Of a DNA stretch of 64,000 nt, positions 1 through 8,950 are shown piece after piece (within the stretch, counting starts at the first letter, position 1; each line of letters begins with the position of its first letter). A model generated the notes under the pieces. It was not told the origin of the DNA, searched no databases, and was given only the letters and a program-made list of their open reading frames with translations. Where the stretch lies: positions 186,001-250,000 of the forward strand of contig NZ_BAYB01000009.1 in assembly GCF_000685035.1 (NCBI RefSeq), given 5' to 3'. The stretch comes from Paraburkholderia ferrariae NBRC 106233. Its GTDB lineage: Bacteria; Pseudomonadota; Gammaproteobacteria; Burkholderiales; Burkholderiaceae. The position numbers were made by a program, and so were the translations under genes.

Positions 1-182
1 ATCACGGCCCAGCACATCGACCCCGAGATGACACCCAGCGCGAAGGCCAGCGCAGCCTTGCGCCCATGCTTCGCGGCAATCGACAGGATGGCGAGATTGC
101 TGGGCCCGGGACTCGCCACGCCGACGAAGTACGCGGTGTAAGCGAGCAGCAGATTGGCCGAGAAAAAAGTATTGATCGACAT
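1..182 (-). CDS. LysE/RhtB-family amino-acid exporter, N-terminal part (runs off the window)
   Basis: The reverse strand from 182 encodes about 60 residues beginning MSINTFFSANLLLAYTAYF and containing GVASPGPSNLAIL, the N-terminal signature of LysE/RhtB translocators. These inner-membrane proteins export amino acids or similar small metabolites by proton exchange. The first hydrophobic helix and the conserved PGP turn are visible; the rest lies outside the window, so the substrate cannot be judged. The PaiB-like gene upstream ends its start region in the same direction with only 17 bases between, which suggests co-transcription. Confidence 0.85.
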   Translation of the reverse strand, partial: MSINTFFSANLLLAYTAYFVGVASPGPSNLAILSIAAKHGRKAALAFALGVISGSMCWAV

Positions 183-199
183 ATCGAACGCCTGAGTGT

Positions 200-844
200 T
201 CAACGCTGATCCGCTTTCTTCGCCGCTTCGGCCAGCATGGCGTCGCCCATCGCGAAGTTCTCGTTCGCCCTGAGTGCCTCGCCCGCGCCGCGAATGTCGC
301 GTTCCTCCTTGTTCTGGCCCAGCTTGCTTTTGCCGACCAGCCGCGTGATGTCGATTTTCAGACCGACGATCGCCTTCACCATGGTATCGATGTAGTCCTG
401 CGGCGCGTCGCCCATCTTCCACGGCTGGGGTTGCGAAGCCTCGTGCGTGCGGGTCAGGCGGCCCACCACGCCGCGCACGTAGCGTTCGTCGTCGAGTACG
501 GTGATGCGGCCATACGCGTGGACCACGACATAGTTCCACGTGGGCACCTGCCTGTGCTGCTCGTGCTTGCTCGGATACCAGTTCGGCGAAATATAAGCAT
601 CGCCCGCGCGAAAAACAACGAGCACCTCGTCCCCATCGGCCACGTCCTCCCACACCGGGTTGGCGCGCGCGACGTGCGCGCGCAGCACGCCCATCTCGCC
701 CTCGTCCGCCGCCAGTTCGAACGGCAGATGATTGGCGTCCAGCCCGCTTTTGCCGTTCGTCACCAGCATGCCGAACGGATGCGCGTTGATGTGCGCGTGC
801 AGGACTTCGGGGCGCGATTCATTGAAGTGGGCGGGGATGTACAT
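200..844 (-). CDS. PaiB-family FMN-binding (negative regulator-like) protein
   Basis: This 214-residue protein has the full length and pattern of the PaiB family: a split-barrel flavin-binding fold with the N-terminal MYIPAHFNES, the central SPNWYPSKHE and VPTWNYVVVHAYG segments, and the C-terminal region around VGLKIDITRLVGKSKLGQN. Members bind FMN; Bacillus PaiB was described as a repressor of sporulation and degradative-enzyme genes, but most homologues are uncharacterised. The gene is divergent from a MocR-type regulator at 975, a common arrangement for a regulator and its target. It precedes a LysE-type exporter in the same direction, so the pair could be an exporter operon controlled by the MocR protein. 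The role is inferred from family and context. Confidence 0.9.
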   Translation of the reverse strand: MYIPAHFNESRPEVLHAHINAHPFGMLVTNGKSGLDANHLPFELAADEGEMGVLRAHVARANPVWEDVADGDEVLVVFRAGDAYISPNWYPSKHEQHRQVPTWNYVVVHAYGRITVLDDERYVRGVVGRLTRTHEASQPQPWKMGDAPQDYIDTMVKAIVGLKIDITRLVGKSKLGQNKEERDIRGAGEALRANENFAMGDAMLAEAAKKADQR

Positions 845-974
845 ATCGGCCTGGGCAGAAAAGGGGACGAGCGGCGCCGGTTCGAATTCCGGATGGATAC
901 ATTGAGATGCATTGTGACGGAAAACCGGTTTATGCTACAGGTCCAGTTTTCATCATTTTCGCTGAACCGGAATC
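845..974. promoter_or_regulatory. Divergent promoter region between PaiB-like gene and MocR regulator
   Basis: The 130-base gap between the two divergent starts contains the related half-sites AACCGGTTTAT (about 923) and CAGGTCCAGTTTTC (about 939) close to the regulator start. MocR regulators usually bind two spaced elements in such divergent gaps and often repress themselves. The site assignment is inference; no strong promoter hexamers stand out. Confidence 0.35.
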
Positions 975-2525
975 ATGGCAAGAACGGCACGCGATGCACA
1001 CATTCCATCCATCGGCACGTTGGACCGGGGCGCCGGCAACCTGAGCCGCCAGTTGGCACAGGCGCTGCGGGAGGCCGTGCGCCAGGGCGATATCCAGCCC
1101 GGCGACGCGTTGCCGTCCACGCGCGTGCTGGCCGCTTCGCTGCAGATCGCACGCGGCACGGCGATCGAAGCCTACGAGCAACTGATTGCCGAGGGCTTTC
1201 TGGAATCGAAGGGGGGCGCCGGAACCCGCGTGGCCCAGGCGCTCGCAGAAGCGCCCGCCCCGGACCGACCCCGTGCCGCGCGCGGGGTTCGTCGGTGGCA
1301 CGCGACCGAACCCGGCCTGCCCGAGCCCGCCGCGGCTTTCGCGCAGATCGCGCGCGAATTTAGACCCTTGCCGCCGGTGCCGTTCGCGATATCGGTGCCG
1401 GCAGGCATGACGGCACCGGGAGAAGCCTGGCGGCGCCTCGGCAATCGCCTGCGCGCGCGGGGCCCCGGGGCGCCCGCCGGGTACGCCGACCCGCTCGGCG
1501 CACTGCCGCTGCGCGAAGCGATTGCGGCTTACGTGCGCAAGTCGCGCTCGGTACGGTGCGAACCGGGCCAGGTCATCGTGACGAGCGGCACCCAGCAGGG
1601 CCTCTTTCTCGCCTGCCAGGTGCTGCTGGGGCCGCGCGACGAAGCCTGGGTGGAAAATCCCGCCTATCGCGGCGTCACCGCCCTGCTCGAAAGCACGGGA
1701 CATCGCGATACCATCGCTCGCGTGCCGGTGGACGAAGAAGGCATCGACGTGGAGGCCGGCATCCGCATGGCGCCTCACGCGCGCGCGGCCTTCGTCACGC
1801 CATCGCACCAGTATCCGTTAGGCATGCCAATGAGCATGGCGCGGCGCAATGCGCTGCTCGCGTGGGCACGCAAAAGCAATGCATGGATTGTCGAAGACGA
1901 CTACGACAGCGAACTGCGCTACCAGGGCTATCCGTTTCCCTCGCTACAGGGGCTTGCCCCTGAGCGGGTGGTGTATCTGGGCACCTTCAGCAAGATCCTG
2001 TTTCCCTCGTTGCGGCTTGGCTACGTCATCGCCCCGGACGATCTCGTCGATGCCTTTTGCGGCGCACGCGTGCTGATGGACCGCCATCCGCCCAACGCCG
2101 ACCAGCACGTGCTGGCAGCGTTCATGACGGAGGGTCATCTGGAGCGCCACATCCGCAAGGTCCGCAACGTGTATGCCGACCATCGCGCCCACTTGATGAC
2201 AACGCTCGACGCCCTGCTCCCCCGCGACCTCGCATGGCTCGAACCCGGCGATCAGGGCATGCACGTCGTGCTCTGGCTGGCCACCGGCATGGACGACCGC
2301 GCGCTGGTCGAGCAGGCGGCAAAGGCGGGCGTGGCCGTGCGTGCCGTTTCGCCGATGTATGCCCCCGGAACGGAGCGGCCTGGCTTGATTCTGGGATTCG
2401 GAGGCTTCAGCGAAGCGCAAATGACGGAGGCCACCCGGCGGCTCGCGGCCGTTATTGCAGAGGCAGCGAAGCTGCTGAAGCCGCCGAAGCCGCCAAGGCG
2501 AAAGCGCGCACTGGAATCCACCTGA
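975..2525 (+). CDS. MocR-family (GntR wHTH + class I aminotransferase fold) transcriptional regulator
   Basis: The 516-residue product has a GntR winged helix at about residues 15-85 (DIQPGDALPSTRVLAASL) followed by a full aminotransferase-like domain. PLP-site motifs are present: VEDDYDSELRY and the Schiff-base lysine in YLGTFSKILFPSLRLGY. MocR proteins use PLP or PLP-amino-acid adducts as effector and control a neighbouring gene, as in GabR and PdxR. The likely target here is the divergent PaiB-like gene and perhaps the exporter beyond it. The C-terminus carries an extra lysine/proline-rich tail (KPPKPPRRKR). The effector cannot be told from sequence. Confidence 0.93.
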   Translation: MARTARDAHIPSIGTLDRGAGNLSRQLAQALREAVRQGDIQPGDALPSTRVLAASLQIARGTAIEAYEQLIAEGFLESKGGAGTRVAQALAEAPAPDRPRAARGVRRWHATEPGLPEPAAAFAQIAREFRPLPPVPFAISVPAGMTAPGEAWRRLGNRLRARGPGAPAGYADPLGALPLREAIAAYVRKSRSVRCEPGQVIVTSGTQQGLFLACQVLLGPRDEAWVENPAYRGVTALLESTGHRDTIARVPVDEEGIDVEAGIRMAPHARAAFVTPSHQYPLGMPMSMARRNALLAWARKSNAWIVEDDYDSELRYQGYPFPSLQGLAPERVVYLGTFSKILFPSLRLGYVIAPDDLVDAFCGARVLMDRHPPNADQHVLAAFMTEGHLERHIRKVRNVYADHRAHLMTTLDALLPRDLAWLEPGDQGMHVVLWLATGMDDRALVEQAAKAGVAVRAVSPMYAPGTERPGLILGFGGFSEAQMTEATRRLAAVIAEAAKLLKPPKPPRRKRALEST

Positions 2526-2572
2526 GCGGCAAACAAATGCCGCCACGCGAAATCGGCGCGCGCCGTCGTCAA

Positions 2573-2745
2573 TCAGAAGCTATGCCTCAAGCCCGCCATC
2601 GCACCCAGTTGCGTGGAACCGTCCGCCGCGCTCACGCCATTGAAGCCCTGCAATTGCGTGCCGATCAAACCGCCCCGATACAGCGAGTAATCGGCTTCGA
2701 GATAGACATCGGTGCGGCTCGACAGACCATATCGCGCCGCGCCTG
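2573..2745 (-). pseudogene. Porin C-terminal fragment (remnant)
   Basis: The reverse strand encodes about 55 residues matching the last strands of a Burkholderia-type trimeric porin: YGLSSRTDVYLEADYSLYRG, then GAMAGLRHSF and a stop, with the terminal phenylalanine typical of outer-membrane barrels. Upstream of about 2745 the reading frame continues but no longer resembles a porin; it runs antisense through the TetR remnant. Roughly 300 residues of the expected protein are missing, so this is a dead 3' end. The exact breakpoint is an estimate. Confidence 0.75.
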
Positions 2746-2754
2746 GCGCAGTTA

Positions 2755-2926
2755 TCCGAATTGCGCGCGCGGCGACGCGGCGCACCGGTTGACGGTGGCC
2801 TTCCAGGTGGTTATCGGAACGATGATCAATGCGGCACTCAACGACCCAGGCCCGCTCAGCATCGAGGACGATGCAATGACGGAGGCGCTGGCGCAAATGC
2901 TGACACTTTATGCCAGTCCTGGTTGA
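2755..2926 (+). pseudogene. TetR-type regulator C-terminal fragment (remnant)
   Basis: On the forward strand, residues AHRLTVAFQVVIGTMINAAL followed by a short PGPLSIED stretch, EALAQMLTLYAS and a stop at 2926 look like the final helices of a TetR-family ligand-binding domain. No helix-turn-helix or start lies upstream; the same frame runs into the antisense of the porin remnant and of the MocR gene. The two remnants point away from their missing halves and abut at about 2750, as expected after a deletion or rearrangement. The TetR assignment rests on a short match and is moderate. Confidence 0.5.
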
Positions 2927-3010
2927 CGAATCGCCATCACATCTGCATACCTAACTGATTTCATTCGTCAGGCATTGCCAATAGGTGCGGTGAATCCGCA
3001 AAGACACGCG

Positions 3011-3520
3011 CTATGCGATCGGCCGTCGGTTGGCCGATCGCTCGTACAGCGACCAGACATAGCCGTCGTCTTTCAGCCCCACGCGAATAAAGCCAAGCGA
3101 CTCGTAGTACGCACAAAGTTTCGTATTTTGAATGGCACAGTCGAGTCGGACAAAACGCCGGTTCAAGTCGTTCGCACGGCCCGCGCACCCATCGAGAATG
3201 AAGCTGCCGACGCCCTGCCCGTTAAACCCCTTACGCACACAAAGCCCGTGCACATAAACGGCGATCGGTTCCTGGTGCCCCCAGTGCGGCTCGTCGTCCA
3301 GATCGAGTGAAAACGCTCCGACCGGCGTGCCGGCCTGCTCGACGACATACACTTCCTTTTGAGCGACGTTGTTTCGCACCCACTGCCCGGAAAATCCGTC
3401 GCCCTCCTTGCCCCACACGTAGTCGCCATATTCCACCTTCTTCGCATGCGCGTCGTTGCGGATCTGCGTGAGAACCGGCACATCCTCGTCCGTTGCCCTG
3501 CGAATGCTTTTCGACGTCAT
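3011..3520 (-). CDS. GNAT-family N-acetyltransferase
   Basis: The 169-residue product, started at MTSKSIRRATDEDV because CGGAGA lies 8 bases ahead of that ATG, is a compact GNAT domain. The acetyl-CoA-binding loop appears as CVRKGFNGQGVGSFILDGC, followed by the strand/helix ending LGFIRVG. GNAT enzymes move an acetyl group from acetyl-CoA to an amine on a small molecule or protein; the acceptor is not predictable. A longer reading frame begins 14 codons upstream without a ribosome site. The gene is divergent from the patatin gene with about 100 bases between. Confidence 0.85.
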   Translation of the reverse strand: MTSKSIRRATDEDVPVLTQIRNDAHAKKVEYGDYVWGKEGDGFSGQWVRNNVAQKEVYVVEQAGTPVGAFSLDLDDEPHWGHQEPIAVYVHGLCVRKGFNGQGVGSFILDGCAGRANDLNRRFVRLDCAIQNTKLCAYYESLGFIRVGLKDDGYVWSLYERSANRRPIA

Positions 3521-3623
3521 TGCACCGGTCTCCGTTGAGGCGTCTGCGTACAAACTGATCAAACCTTGCCGTCTTAATCACGTTACACTACGCGCCGAGA
3601 ATACTGACCACATTAGATGTCAA

Positions 3624-6059
3624 ATGGGCGAGATCGCAAACCGACCCACCCTGGCAAACAGAATAACTTCCAGATTGCTTGCATCCCGGCCGTTCGCGCA
3701 TTCATCGTCCCATACCGGCGGCCTGGCCGGGACGGGGATTGCCGCGAATCGCCCAGGCGCGGGCAAACGAGTCAATACGCGCCCGAAACCGGCCTTGCCC
3801 GCGTCGCGACGCCTGCCGTTGACGACACTGGTGCTGCTCGGCTGCACGATGCTCACGTCGCGCGCCTTCGCGGCGGATACCGCGTGCGCGGTGACGGGCG
3901 GCGATCCCCATCGCCCTTCGATCGGACTCGTGCTTTCGGGCGGCGGCGCGCGGGGCTACGCGCACATCGGGGTGCTGAAGGTCCTGGAAGAAAATCGCAT
4001 TCCGGTCGATTGCATTGCGGCAACCAGCATGGGCGCCGTCGTAGGCGGTCTGTATGCGAGCGGGATGAACGCGGATGAAATGCTGAACCGGCTCGAATCC
4101 GTCAATCTCGCCGATATCGCCTTCGACGTGACGGCGCGCCAGGACCTCCCGCAATCGCGCCGCGAGGACGAACGCCTCTACGTGGGCAGCCTGTCGTTCG
4201 GCTTCGGCCAGCACGGCTTCCGGCTTCCGGCCGGACTCGTCCAGGGCAACCGGCTGCAGGCGCTGCTGCAGGAATGGACGTCGGCCGTACCGGTCAGCCA
4301 GCCGTTCGACCGGCTCCCCATTCCCTTTCGCGCGATTGCCACCGATCTTCGCACCGGCCAGGAGGTCGTGCTTCAACAGGGCTCGCTGCCGCTGGCCATT
4401 CGCGCCAGCATGGCGCTGCCGGGCCTGTTCGCGCCGGCGGAAGTGGATGGCCGCACGCTCGTCGATGGGGGGCTCGTCAGCAACCTGCCGATCGAAACGG
4501 CGCGCGACATGGGCGCCAACGTGGTCATTGCCGTGGACATCGGCTCCCCGCTGCGTCCGCTCGATGCCCTCGCCTCGCCCGCGGATGTCGCGCAGCAGAT
4601 GATCGGCATCCTGATCCACCAGAACGTCGCCCTGCAACGCAAGCAGCTCGAACCGGGCGACGTGCTGATCGAGCCCGCGCTCGGCTCGCTCAGCTTCACC
4701 GATTTCGCCAACGCGAATCAGGCGATCGCAGCGGGAGAAGCCGCCGCGCGCGCGGCGCTGCCGGCGCTGCGCCATCTGGCGCTGCCGCCCGACCAGTATG
4801 CGGCGTACCGGGCCGCCCACAGCGCGCACGACACGGCGCCGGTTCGCGTTACGCGCATCGTCGTTACGGCGCCGGGGCGCATGCCGGAAAAGCGCATTCT
4901 GGACGCGCTGCACGTGCATGCCGGCGACATCTACGATCCGGCCGCGGTGAATCGCGACCTGATGTCGCTCACAACCGCCGGCGACTTCGAAAGCGTCACG
5001 CAGCAACTGATCGGCGACGGCGATGCCCACACCCTCGTGATCGATGCGCGGGAGAAGTCGTGGGGGCCGAATTTCCTGCTGTTCGGCCTCGGGCTGTCGA
5101 GCAGTTCCGCCGACGAGGGCAACTTCCGCATGCACGTGGGCTATCGCCGCCCCTGGCTGACCGATTCCGGGCTCGAAGGCCGCATCGACAGCACGATCGG
5201 CAGCGACCTCATCAGCCTGTACGGCGAACTGCGGCAACCGCTCTCGGACAAGTTTGGCTACTACATCGCGCCGTTCGTCGATTACGAACGCCGCTATGTG
5301 AACATCTACCTTCCCGACACCAACTATCGGCTCACGCAGTATCACCTGCAGACGGAGCGCGCCGGCGTCGATCTGGGCGTGCCGCTCTCGCACTACGGCG
5401 ATTTCCGTGTCGGTGTGGCGTATGAGCACGGTTATGCGTCGCCCGTCTACAACTTCCCGTTCGACGACGGAACCAACCTGTTCGATAGCTTCTACGGGCG
5501 GCAGATCAGCGCGCACGCGCGTCTCGTCGTCGACCAGCTCGACGATCCGCTCTTTCCGCGCAAAGGCTATTTCGCCGACCTGCGTGTCGATCGCTCGCTG
5601 TTCGCCGGCAGCGACTACTTCACGGAGGTTTATGGCAAGGGGCTCGTTGCGGCCAGTTTCGGCCGGCACACGCTGAGTGCGAGCATCGAGGCCGGCAACG
5701 ACTTCGGCGGAACCAACTATGTCGATCCGTTCGGCTTCACGCTGGGCGGATTCCAGCATTTGTCGGCCTATGCCGAGGACGAACTGGCCGGCAATACGCT
5801 GCTCTACGGCCAGGTCACCTACATGAACCAGCTCGCGACATTCGACGCGTCGGTCATTCACGGCCTTTTTGCCGGCGTCAGCCTTGAAGTGGGCAACGTC
5901 TGGAACAGCGATCTGCTGCCTGCCACGAAGGGGCCGCTCAAGCGCAGCATTACCTTCTTCAGCAGCGTGACTACGTCGTTCGGCCCGGTCTATCTCGGCG
6001 CGGCATTTGCACCCGGTGGTCGTTACAACCTCTACTTCCAGCTAGGTCACACTTATTGA
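3624..6059 (+). CDS. Patatin-like phospholipase with POTRA and outer-membrane beta-barrel (PlpD-like, type Vd secretion)
   Basis: The product (811 residues from ATG 3624) carries a signal peptide ending TSRAFA, then a patatin domain with the oxyanion loop LVLSGGGARGYAHIG, the nucleophile elbow ATSMGAVVGG and the dyad aspartate in LVDGGLVSNLP. After a linker comes one POTRA-like segment (VRVTRIVVTAPGRMP onward) and a 16-strand-type barrel ending GHTY. This is the layout of PlpD of Pseudomonas, in which the barrel exports its own lipase domain. Substrates are probably phospholipids. The start is uncertain: about 55 residues precede the signal peptide, no clear ribosome site is seen, and TTG 3795 would begin just before it. 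The gene stands alone and converges on the histidine kinase. Confidence 0.9.
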   Translation: MGEIANRPTLANRITSRLLASRPFAHSSSHTGGLAGTGIAANRPGAGKRVNTRPKPALPASRRLPLTTLVLLGCTMLTSRAFAADTACAVTGGDPHRPSIGLVLSGGGARGYAHIGVLKVLEENRIPVDCIAATSMGAVVGGLYASGMNADEMLNRLESVNLADIAFDVTARQDLPQSRREDERLYVGSLSFGFGQHGFRLPAGLVQGNRLQALLQEWTSAVPVSQPFDRLPIPFRAIATDLRTGQEVVLQQGSLPLAIRASMALPGLFAPAEVDGRTLVDGGLVSNLPIETARDMGANVVIAVDIGSPLRPLDALASPADVAQQMIGILIHQNVALQRKQLEPGDVLIEPALGSLSFTDFANANQAIAAGEAAARAALPALRHLALPPDQYAAYRAAHSAHDTAPVRVTRIVVTAPGRMPEKRILDALHVHAGDIYDPAAVNRDLMSLTTAGDFESVTQQLIGDGDAHTLVIDAREKSWGPNFLLFGLGLSSSSADEGNFRMHVGYRRPWLTDSGLEGRIDSTIGSDLISLYGELRQPLSDKFGYYIAPFVDYERRYVNIYLPDTNYRLTQYHLQTERAGVDLGVPLSHYGDFRVGVAYEHGYASPVYNFPFDDGTNLFDSFYGRQISAHARLVVDQLDDPLFPRKGYFADLRVDRSLFAGSDYFTEVYGKGLVAASFGRHTLSASIEAGNDFGGTNYVDPFGFTLGGFQHLSAYAEDELAGNTLLYGQVTYMNQLATFDASVIHGLFAGVSLEVGNVWNSDLLPATKGPLKRSITFFSSVTTSFGPVYLGAAFAPGGRYNLYFQLGHTY

Positions 6060-6095
6060 GCGGCGCTCGCGGCTGGCGCGACGTTACCCCGCTTT

Positions 6096-7199
6096 TTACC
6101 CCATCGGCCAGCTGATTTCGAAGCGGGCCCCGCTTAGCGACGTGGGGTCCATCACGACGATCCGGCCGTTGTGCGCACGCAGGACCTGACGCGTGATCGC
6201 AAGCCCGAGCCCATACCCGCCGGTATTGCGGTCGAGCCGCACGAACGCTTCGAAGATGCGCTCCCGCTCGTCGGGCGGCACACCCGGCCCATCGTCCTCG
6301 ACGAAAATCTGCACGTTCCCATGCCGTATCGCGAGGCCGACCACGATCCGCTCGCGCGCGTACTTGCTGGCATTGCGCAGCAGATTGCGCATGGCGTACG
6401 ACATCAGGCGCCGGTCCATCGTCACGCGCAAGGTCCGGTCGATCTCGACCGTCGAAACGATGTCGTGGTTCGCGTAGAGCAGCGTCGCGTCCTTCACCTG
6501 GCTGTCGAACCATGTGGCGAGCACCGTGGGCTCGAGGTTCGACTGGAGCGAGCTGTATTCGAGCCGCGCATAGGTCAGGCTCATGTCGATCAGTTCGTCC
6601 AGTTCCGTGACGTCCTGATCGATGCCGGCAAGCGCGCCTTCATATTCGGTGGCCGAATCAGGCGCGCGCAGAATCTCCAGCGCGAAGCGCACGCGCGCAA
6701 GCGGCGTGCGAAGCTCGTGCGAGATGCCGTTGGTCAGTTCGCGCTGCGCCGCAATCAAACGCTCCATTCTTTCGGCCAGCGCATTGAGCGTGCGCGCGAG
6801 CGGCCCGATGATGACGCTGTGCGATTCGCGTGCGCGCGTGTTGAAGCGGCCGCCCGTGAAATCAATCGCGCGTTCGCGGACCATCACGAGGTCCAGCCAG
6901 ATGGGCCTGATCCACGTGTAAGCCGCCAGCGCCGGTATCCCGAACAGGGCCAGCGCGACAAGGAAGAATCCGCCAGGCAGCGCATGGAGTGCGTGCCAGA
7001 CCGTGTGCGCCCCAAGCGTAAAAGCAATGACCAGCAGCGGCACCGCGACCACCATCAACACGAGCACGAGCAGGCGAAGATAGAAACGCAGATAGAGACG
7101 CGACCAGCTTGGCGCCCGGTCTGCGCGTGTGTCGGTCCACGAACGCCTGAAGAGGAGCAGGCGGCGTTTGCAGTAGCGGTAGCAGGTCAGTTTTCGCAT
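6096..7199 (-). CDS. Sensor histidine kinase (RstB/EnvZ-like)
   Basis: The 367-residue protein has two transmembrane helices (about 42-63 and 76-96), a HAMP linker, the phospho-acceptor box GISHELRTPLARVR with His161, and a HATPase domain with the N box NLLRNASKYA, EDDGPGVP and GGYGLGLAI. The segment between the helices is only about 12 residues, so there is almost no periplasmic sensor; signals are probably sensed in the membrane. It is the last gene of an operon with the response regulator (start 8950) and, between them, an alpha/beta hydrolase. The C-terminus ends near the patatin gene, which converges on it. Confidence 0.92.
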   Translation of the reverse strand: MRKLTCYRYCKRRLLLFRRSWTDTRADRAPSWSRLYLRFYLRLLVLVLMVVAVPLLVIAFTLGAHTVWHALHALPGGFFLVALALFGIPALAAYTWIRPIWLDLVMVRERAIDFTGGRFNTRARESHSVIIGPLARTLNALAERMERLIAAQRELTNGISHELRTPLARVRFALEILRAPDSATEYEGALAGIDQDVTELDELIDMSLTYARLEYSSLQSNLEPTVLATWFDSQVKDATLLYANHDIVSTVEIDRTLRVTMDRRLMSYAMRNLLRNASKYARERIVVGLAIRHGNVQIFVEDDGPGVPPDERERIFEAFVRLDRNTGGYGLGLAITRQVLRAHNGRIVVMDPTSLSGARFEISWPMG

Positions 7200-7251
7200 G
7201 GCTGGCTGGAAGATCGAACACCCTGGCCGACCGGCGTCCCCCGCACGATCG

Positions 7252-8091
7252 CTACATCGAACCTGCCGGAGCCGGAGCGGACTCGACCCGGGCGGTGGCA
7301 TCCGCGCATCGCCGTGCAACGAATTCGAGCGTCTGGGCGGCCACGGTGTCGCGCTCGTTGTCGAGCGTAATCATATGATAGCTGTCGGTGAGGCGCACCA
7401 AGGTCACGTCGGGCGTGCCGATGTGTTCGCAGATGAATTCGGCGGAACGAATGCTCGTCACTTCGTCGTATTCCGAATGCACCACGAGAGTCGGACAGGC
7501 AATCCGGTGCAGCATGTTCTTCACCTTGACACGCATCCGGTCGACCTGGGCGATCGCCGCAAGCGGCACGTACGGGTAGTGCACGGCACTGCCCTTGCCC
7601 AGGTGCCGCCGTATCAGGTTGCGGATGCGCGCGTTCTTGATGCCGAACGGCTCGCGCTCGGGCACGCGGATCAGCCGGCGCAGCACGGGAATGCGGTAGA
7701 GCAGATGGCGCAGCGGCTGCAAAGGCGAACCGGCCCAGCCGTCAAGGAAGAGCGGCGGGGACAGCAGGATCAGCGAGCCGTTCGTCATCCGCTTGCGCGC
7801 GCAGAGCATGAGCGCGAGCAGCGCCCCCATCGAAATACCGGCGACGTCCACGCGGGCATAGCGCCCCGCCAGTTCGCGGTAGGTGCGCTCGAGCGCCTGC
7901 ATGTAGTCGGCAAGGCTCACGCTGTTCAGTTCGTCCGGCGTGGAGCCGTGGCCCGGCAGCGAAGGCAGGTAGACATCGTAGCCGCTGTCTTCCAGCTTTT
8001 TGCCGAGCGATCCGAAGTCGTGGCGCGTGCCGCCGAGGCCGTGGATCATCAGCACTGCATGGCGGTGAGTGGCGTCGGTGGCGATGTGCAT
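7252..8091 (-). CDS. Alpha/beta hydrolase (carboxylesterase Est30-like)
   Basis: The 279-residue cytosolic-looking protein has the oxyanion motif HGLGGTRHDF, the nucleophile elbow GISMGALLA, the acid in HSEYDEVTS and the histidine in TDSYHMITLD, all in the order and spacing of Est30-type carboxylesterases. These cleave short acyl esters; some act as acylglycerol lipases. Unusually it sits between a response-regulator gene (ends 8243) and the cognate-looking kinase gene (starts 7199), all in one direction with gaps of 151 and 52 bases. This makes it likely to be expressed with the two-component system and perhaps to act on lipids. The substrate is unknown. Confidence 0.9.
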   Translation of the reverse strand: MHIATDATHRHAVLMIHGLGGTRHDFGSLGKKLEDSGYDVYLPSLPGHGSTPDELNSVSLADYMQALERTYRELAGRYARVDVAGISMGALLALMLCARKRMTNGSLILLSPPLFLDGWAGSPLQPLRHLLYRIPVLRRLIRVPEREPFGIKNARIRNLIRRHLGKGSAVHYPYVPLAAIAQVDRMRVKVKNMLHRIACPTLVVHSEYDEVTSIRSAEFICEHIGTPDVTLVRLTDSYHMITLDNERDTVAAQTLEFVARRCADATARVESAPAPAGSM

Positions 8092-8242
8092 GAAACGGGT
8101 AACCGCGGCGATAAAGCCCGCATGGTACCCAGCTCATGCGCTGCCGGCTGTCGCGTTTCGGCCGGAAATGTAGCGTTTTGTGCGCGAGAAAAAGCGCTGA
8201 GCCGGATCATTGCGTGGCAAAAATCCGACGCCCGCCCTCGGC

Positions 8243-8950
8243 TCACTCCCAGCCGATCTTGCTGAACTGATATCCCTTGCCGCGCACGGTCTTGATCCGC
8301 TGGGGGTGCCCCGCATCATCCTGCAGCTTGCGGCGCAGCTTCGAAATCCCGGCGTCGATCGTGCGGTCCATCCCGTCGAACTCCACGCCGCGGAGCTCGC
8401 GCATCAGGTCGTCGCGGCTCACCACTTCGCCGGCGTGACGCGCGAGTATCCAGAGCAGGTCGAACTCGGCCGACGTGAGTTCCGGCACGCTGCCGTCCGG
8501 CAAGCTGACCGACCGGCTCGTGCGGTTTATCGCAAACCTTCCGAACGCGTAGCTTTCCGGCGGACTCGAAGTTTCCCCGTTGCGCCCGGTCACGCGGCGC
8601 AGTTGCGCCCGGATCCGCGCCAGCAGGATGCGCGGCTCGACGGGCTTGTGCACGTAATCGTCCGCGCCAAATTCCAGACCCAGCAACTCGTCGAACGGCT
8701 CGTCGCGCGCCGTCACCATGATGACCACGCCATCGTAGTGCTCGCGCGCTTCGCGGCAGATCTGGAAGCCATCCTTGTCCGGCAGGTTGACGTCGAGAAT
8801 CACGAGATCCGGCCGGCGCTGCAGGATGGCCGGCACCGCATCGCCGCCGCGCAGCACGACATCGACATCGTAGCCGTGCTTGCGAAGATAGCCCGCTACG
8901 AGGGCGGACAGGCGGTTGTCGTCTTCGACGAGCAGGATCCGGGAAGCCAT
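8243..8950 (-). CDS. OmpR/RstA-family response regulator
   Basis: The 235-residue product starts MASRILLVEDDNRL and has a receiver domain with the acidic pair Asp10/Asp11, phospho-acceptor Asp53 (LVILDVNLP), Thr in VTARDE and Lys in YVHKPVEP, then a winged-helix OmpR-type DNA-binding domain (LTSAEFDLLWILA, TIDAGISKLRRK, KTVRGKGYQF). It heads the operon that also holds the esterase and the histidine kinase, and is divergent from a VirK/YbjX gene. Pairing with the kinase is inferred from operon position. The longer frame upstream of 8950 has no ribosome site and was not used. Confidence 0.94.
   Translation of the reverse strand: MASRILLVEDDNRLSALVAGYLRKHGYDVDVVLRGGDAVPAILQRRPDLVILDVNLPDKDGFQICREAREHYDGVVIMVTARDEPFDELLGLEFGADDYVHKPVEPRILLARIRAQLRRVTGRNGETSSPPESYAFGRFAINRTSRSVSLPDGSVPELTSAEFDLLWILARHAGEVVSRDDLMRELRGVEFDGMDRTIDAGISKLRRKLQDDAGHPQRIKTVRGKGYQFSKIGWE

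Noticed and set aside
2057..2926. A 289-codon plus-strand frame running to the TetR-like tail
   Set aside because: Most of it overlaps the MocR gene and the antisense of the porin remnant; only the last 55 codons resemble a protein family.
3702..5861. A 719-codon open frame on the minus strand
   Set aside because: It lies antisense to the patatin gene, which has all catalytic motifs; the frame is a GC-rich codon shadow with low-complexity composition.
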